26,753 nucleotides of DNA, taken from Fusobacterium sp. GTDB taxonomy: Bacteria > Fusobacteriota > Fusobacteriia > Fusobacteriales > Fusobacteriaceae. The stretch's first letter is position 1, and each line of letters begins with the position of its first letter. The notes beneath the pieces were generated by a model. It was given only the letters and a program-made list of their open reading frames with translations, ran no database searches and had not been told where the DNA came from. The stretch covers positions 1-26,753 of the forward strand of contig NZ_JAGIRL010000014.1 in assembly GCF_019012925.1 (NCBI RefSeq), given 5' to 3'. The translations under genes were made by a program, and so were the position numbers. Shown piece by piece: positions 24,485-26,753 of this stretch.

Positions 24485-25323
24485 TGCTAGAAATAAAAAA
24501 TTTATCTTATAAAACAAAGGGAAAACTGATCTTAGATAATCTTACTCTAAAATTTCCAAATAAAAAATTTATAGGAATAATAGGTCCCAATGGTGCTGGG
24601 AAATCAACTCTATTAAAAAATATCTATGGTGTTCTTTCCCCCAGTTCAGGTAGCATTTTGATCGAAGGGCAAGATATAAAAAAAATTAGTAAGAGAGATC
24701 GAGCTAAAAAAATAGCAGTTCTAGCCCAAGAAGATAGTAGTCAATTTGATTTTACAATAGAACAGATAGTGGAAATGGGTAGGTATCCATATAAAAATAT
24801 CTTTGAATCCTATTCACAAGAGGATAGGGATATTGCAATTAAAATGTTAGAAAGAACAGGGATGAAAAAACATATTGGAAGATATTTTAAAGATCTCAGT
24901 GGTGGAGAGAAACAAAGGGTATTAATAGCTAGGGCCTTGGCACAAAACACACCTATTTTAATACTGGATGAACCTACCAACCACTTGGATATAGGCTTTC
25001 AATTACAACTTCTACATATGATAAAACATCTGGATATAACAGTTATCTCTGCCTTACATGATCTCAATTTGGCAGCTATTTTTTGTGATTATATCTTTGT
25101 GATGAAAGATGGTAAAGTAGTAGATGAAGGTATTCCTGAAGATATTCTAACCAAAAGTAATTTAAAAACTATTTTTGGTATTGATTCTTATATTGGAAAA
25201 AATCCCGTAAATGGTAAAATACAGATCTCTTATATGACAAGCCACTACCATATTGATGGAGTGGGCTTAGATCATTCACATAAAGATAAATTTACAGGGA
25301 TTCATTCACATATTGTTAAATAA
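24484..25323 (+). CDS. ABC transporter ATPase with histidine-rich C-terminal tail
   Basis: 279 aa from GTG 24484, whose first base is the last of the permease stop. Walker A GPNGAGKST, signature LSGGEKQRV, Walker B LILDEPTNHLD and H-loop ALHDLN are all present (FecE/BtuD/HmuV group). Residues 254-276 of the tail carry three HxH motifs, H254/H256, H264/H266 and H274/H276, spaced exactly ten residues apart. Such tails are not part of the usual FecE length and suggest cytoplasmic metal binding, perhaps sensing or buffering of imported nickel. No terminator follows within 30 bases. Confidence 0.93.
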   Translation: MLEIKNLSYKTKGKLILDNLTLKFPNKKFIGIIGPNGAGKSTLLKNIYGVLSPSSGSILIEGQDIKKISKRDRAKKIAVLAQEDSSQFDFTIEQIVEMGRYPYKNIFESYSQEDRDIAIKMLERTGMKKHIGRYFKDLSGGEKQRVLIARALAQNTPILILDEPTNHLDIGFQLQLLHMIKHLDITVISALHDLNLAAIFCDYIFVMKDGKVVDEGIPEDILTKSNLKTIFGIDSYIGKNPVNGKIQISYMTSHYHIDGVGLDHSHKDKFTGIHSHIVK

Positions 25324-25359
25324 TTTTTCATATTATTTATAATAAACTTCATAAAAAAA

Positions 25360-25389
25360 TTGCCAAATTCAACTCTAATATGTTATAAT
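25360..25389 (+). promoter_or_regulatory. Promoter of fabG
   Basis: TTGCCA (25360-25365), 18 bases, TATAAT (25384-25389). Transcription should start near 25396. The predicted start overlaps an inverted repeat (25397-25413), which may be an operator. Confidence 0.75.
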
Positions 25390-25396
25390 TAGTAAA

Positions 25397-25420
25397 GTAA
25401 TTTTTTAAATTACATATGTA
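25397..25420. promoter_or_regulatory. Inverted repeats at the fabG transcription start
   Basis: GTAATTT (25397-25403) and AAATTAC (25407-25413) are perfect inverted arms with a 3-base spacer, directly followed by the perfect palindrome TACATATGTA (25411-25420). Their place just downstream of the -10 would suit a repressor of fatty-acid synthesis genes. AT-rich palindromes arise easily by chance in this genome. Confidence 0.35.
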
Positions 25421-25455
25421 AGATAAGATGAGAAGAAAATCAAGGAGGACTTATA

Positions 25456-26181
25456 GTGGATAGACTAAAAGGTAAAGTTGCTCTAGTTACTGGTAGTGCT
25501 AGAGGTATAGGAAGAGCAATAGTTGAAAAATTTGCAGGAGAGGGAGCTTTAATGGTAATCTCTTGTGATATGGGCCCTGCTGAATATGCTCAAGAAAATG
25601 TTAGACACGAAATTTTAAATGTTACAGATAGAGATTCTATAAAGGATTTTGTTAAAAAAATCGTAGCTGAATATGGTAAGATTGATATTCTTGTTAACAA
25701 TGCTGGAATTACTAAAGATAACTTCTTAATAAGAATGTCTGAGGACCAATGGGATGCTGTTATTGATGTTAACCTAAAAGGTGTGTTCAATATGACTCAA
25801 GCAGTAGCACCTGTAATGACAAAAAATAAAGCTGGTTCTATAATTACTCTATCTTCTGTTGTAGGTGTTTATGGAAACGCTTGTCAAACTAACTATGCTG
25901 CTACTAAGGGTGGAGTAATATCTATGAGTAAATCTTGGGCAAAAGAGTTAACTAGAAAGGGAGCTCAAGTGAGAGCTAACTGTATAGCTCCTGGATTTAT
26001 TTCAAGTGCTATGACAGATGCCCTACCTGAAGATGTAGTGGCTAAAATGTTAGAGAGAACTCCATTAGGTAGATTAGGAAGTGTTGATGATATAGCTAAT
26101 GCAGCTCTTTTCTTAGCAAGTGATGAATCTTCATATATAACTGGTCAAGTTATAGAAGTAACTGGTGGAATGACACTATAA
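25456..26181 (+). CDS. fabG: 3-oxoacyl-[acyl-carrier-protein] reductase
   Basis: 241 aa, standard length. GTG start with GGAGG 7 bases upstream. Short-chain dehydrogenase marks: NADP-binding TGSARGIG (12-19), N81-N-A-G, catalytic N106, S134, Y147 and K151 (NYAATKGG), then [11 protein letters not shown]. It reduces 3-oxoacyl-ACP to 3-hydroxyacyl-ACP in type II fatty acid synthesis, cytoplasmic. YAATKGG and the [12 protein letters not shown] ending agree with FabG rather than a catabolic SDR. The gene stands alone with its own promoter and terminator, not in a fab cluster, so another ketoreductase role cannot be excluded. Confidence 0.9.
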   Translation: MDRLKGKVALVTGSARGIGRAIVEKFAGEGALMVISCDMGPAEYAQENVRHEILNVTDRDSIKDFVKKIVAEYGKIDILVNNAGITKDNFLIRMSEDQWDAVIDVNLKGVFNMTQAVAPVMTKNKAGSIITLSSVVGVYGNACQTNYAATKGGVISMSKSWAKELTRKGAQVRANCIAPGFISSAMTDALPEDVVAKMLERTPLGRLGSVDDIANAALFLASDESSYITGQVIEVTGGMTL

Positions 26182-26194
26182 TCATTAAAATTTG

Positions 26195-26228
26195 AGAAAC
26201 TATCAGATCTTGATAGTTTCTTTTTTTA
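26195..26228 (+). terminator. Rho-independent terminator of fabG
   Basis: GAAACTATCA (26196-26205) and TGATAGTTTC (26211-26220) form a perfect 10-bp stem with loop GATCT, followed by seven T. Confidence 0.93.
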
Positions 26229-26248
26229 TATATTTTAGCTTAATAATA

Positions 26249-26257
26249 TGCTATAAT
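26249..26257 (+). promoter_or_regulatory. Extended -10 promoter of the interrupted gene
   Basis: TGC-TATAAT (26249-26257) is an extended -10 with no convincing -35. It lies about 20 bases before the ATG at 26278. Confidence 0.55.
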
Positions 26258-26277
26258 ATATAAAATGGGGTGATACT

Positions 26278-26460
26278 ATGATAAAATATGACAATCTTTT
26301 TTATATATTAAATGGTGGAGATACTTATAGATTTAATAAGAAACTATTAGCTATATTAGGAGTAGAGCTTTGTTCTCTAGTTACCTATCTAATAGAAAAA
26401 TCTCTGAGCAGAGAGGAAAAAGATGAGCTTACAGAAGATGGGTATTTCAATTTAACTTAA
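26278..26460 (+). pseudogene. 5' fragment of a helix-turn-helix/replication-type protein, interrupted by an IS element
   Basis: 60 codons before a stop that coincides with the left end of an IS200/IS605-type element. SD GGGGTGAT before the ATG and an extended -10 promoter upstream make it a real gene start. The fragment (YDNLFYILNGGDTYRFNKKL, then LAILGVELCSLVTYLIEKS) looks like the beginning of phage- or plasmid-type replisome-organiser/winged-helix proteins, where this segment precedes the DNA-binding domain; that is recollection. The remainder is expected beyond the element, outside the window. If no such 3' part exists, it would be a short orphan protein. Confidence 0.55.
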
Positions 26461-26475
26461 CGAGCAAGAAGTCGC

Positions 26476-26491
26476 CCACCTCTATAGGTGG
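26476..26491 (+). repeat. Subterminal hairpin of the IS left end
   Basis: Perfect 6-bp stem with a 4-base loop, typical of the imperfect palindromes bound by Y1 transposases of IS200/IS605 elements. Confidence 0.75.
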
Positions 26492-26619
26492 TGCTATGAA
26501 TTGCTCTATTGCTTTTTAGAAGATAAAGTGATATAACATAATCAGTAGATATATAAAAATAGGAGTGAAAGCAGAGGAACAAGGACAAAAGAATAAATAA
26601 TTTTGAAGGAGATAGACTA

Positions 26620-26753
26620 ATGAAACAGCTAAAAGCATATAAATTTAGAATTTATCCAAGCGAAGAACAAAAGATATTTTTTAGTAAAACTTTTGGTTGT
26701 GTTCGTCTTGTCTATAATCTTATGCTAAATGATAGACTTAAAGCATATGAGGA
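26620..26753 (+). CDS. tnpB: RNA-guided nuclease TnpB, N-terminal part (continues past right edge)
   Basis: 44 codons are visible. The start reads MKQLKAYKFRIYPSEEQK, then FFSKTFGCVRLVYNLML, the classic opening of TnpB/OrfB proteins (KAYKFRIYPxxxQ, GxxRxVYN). TnpB is a compact RNA-guided DNA nuclease with a RuvC-like domain, related to Cas12; it cuts the empty donor site and promotes element retention. The guide RNA is made from the right end, outside the window. SD GAAGGAG lies 9 bases before the ATG. Catalytic residues cannot be checked here. Confidence 0.88.
   Translation, partial: MKQLKAYKFRIYPSEEQKIFFSKTFGCVRLVYNLMLNDRLKAYE

Larger units (their letters stand above)
26461..26753 (+). mobile_element. 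IS200/IS605-family element (tnpB-only type), left end and start of tnpB
   Basis: The left end has the hallmark subterminal hairpin: CCACCT (26476-26481), loop CTAT, AGGTGG (26486-26491), enclosed by a second stem GAGCAA (26462-26467) with TTGCTC (26501-26506). About 110 bases later a TnpB gene starts. These elements have no terminal inverted repeats and make no target duplications; TnpA recognises such hairpins in single-stranded DNA. No tnpA lies between the end and tnpB, so the element would depend on a TnpA supplied elsewhere, unless one lies beyond the window. The exact left boundary (near 26455-26462) cannot be fixed without an empty site. Confidence 0.8.

Noticed and set aside
25590..25790. 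Minus-strand frame of 66 codons
   Set aside because: Antisense to conserved parts of fabG, without SD.

Overview
The window is very AT-rich and uses AGA for almost every arginine. It encodes secreted proteins with N-terminal signal peptides, a very large outer-membrane barrel protein ending in Phe, a soluble (non-lipobox) periplasmic binding protein and Shine-Dalgarno sequences of the AGGAGG type. Together these point to a low-GC diderm, most likely Fusobacteriota (Fusobacterium or a close relative). That assignment is inference from composition and gene content.

Left block (1-4967, minus strand): a compact operon read right to left from a clear TTGACG-18-TATAAT promoter. Its order is a 719-aa sheath-like protein, a 143-aa tube (Hcp)-like protein, a 261-aa baseplate-like protein, a J-domain protein, a membrane-anchored FHA protein and a lipoprotein that runs off the left edge. 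I read this as part of a contractile injection system of T6SS-like type, with moderate confidence because it rests on remembered family resemblance and context. The tube gene is bracketed by intercistronic hairpins, and those on its 3' side are mutually exclusive.

Middle block (5176-16459, minus strand): a second operon starts with a 143-aa DUF11 protein. It continues with DUF11-module proteins of 1026, 329 and 579 aa and a 1373-aa outer-membrane protein (DUF11-like and SdrD-B-like domains, charged linker, Ig-like domains, then a barrel of about 780 residues). It ends with a SigH/Spo0H-like sigma factor and a long palindromic terminator. The exported proteins share a C-terminal module and EF-hand-like calcium loops. 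This looks like a self-contained cell-surface assembly system with its own sigma factor, and I do not recognise it as a described system. A separate MORN-like (YwqK-type) lipoprotein gene with its own promoter and terminator lies upstream at 16602-17258.

Right block (17362-25323, plus strand): a divergently transcribed urease operon, ureABC-ureE-ureF-ureG-ureD. It is followed without a visible terminator by a periplasmic binding protein, a FecCD-type permease and an ATPase. The ATPase carries three HxH motifs exactly 10 residues apart in its C-terminal tail, which fits nickel supply for the urease. All urease active-site residues are present.

Right end (25360-26753): fabG with its own promoter and terminator. 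Then comes a gene for a probable helix-turn-helix/replication-type protein cut off after 60 codons, where the left end of an IS200/IS605-family element (subterminal hairpin plus the start of tnpB) begins. The tnpB runs off the right edge.
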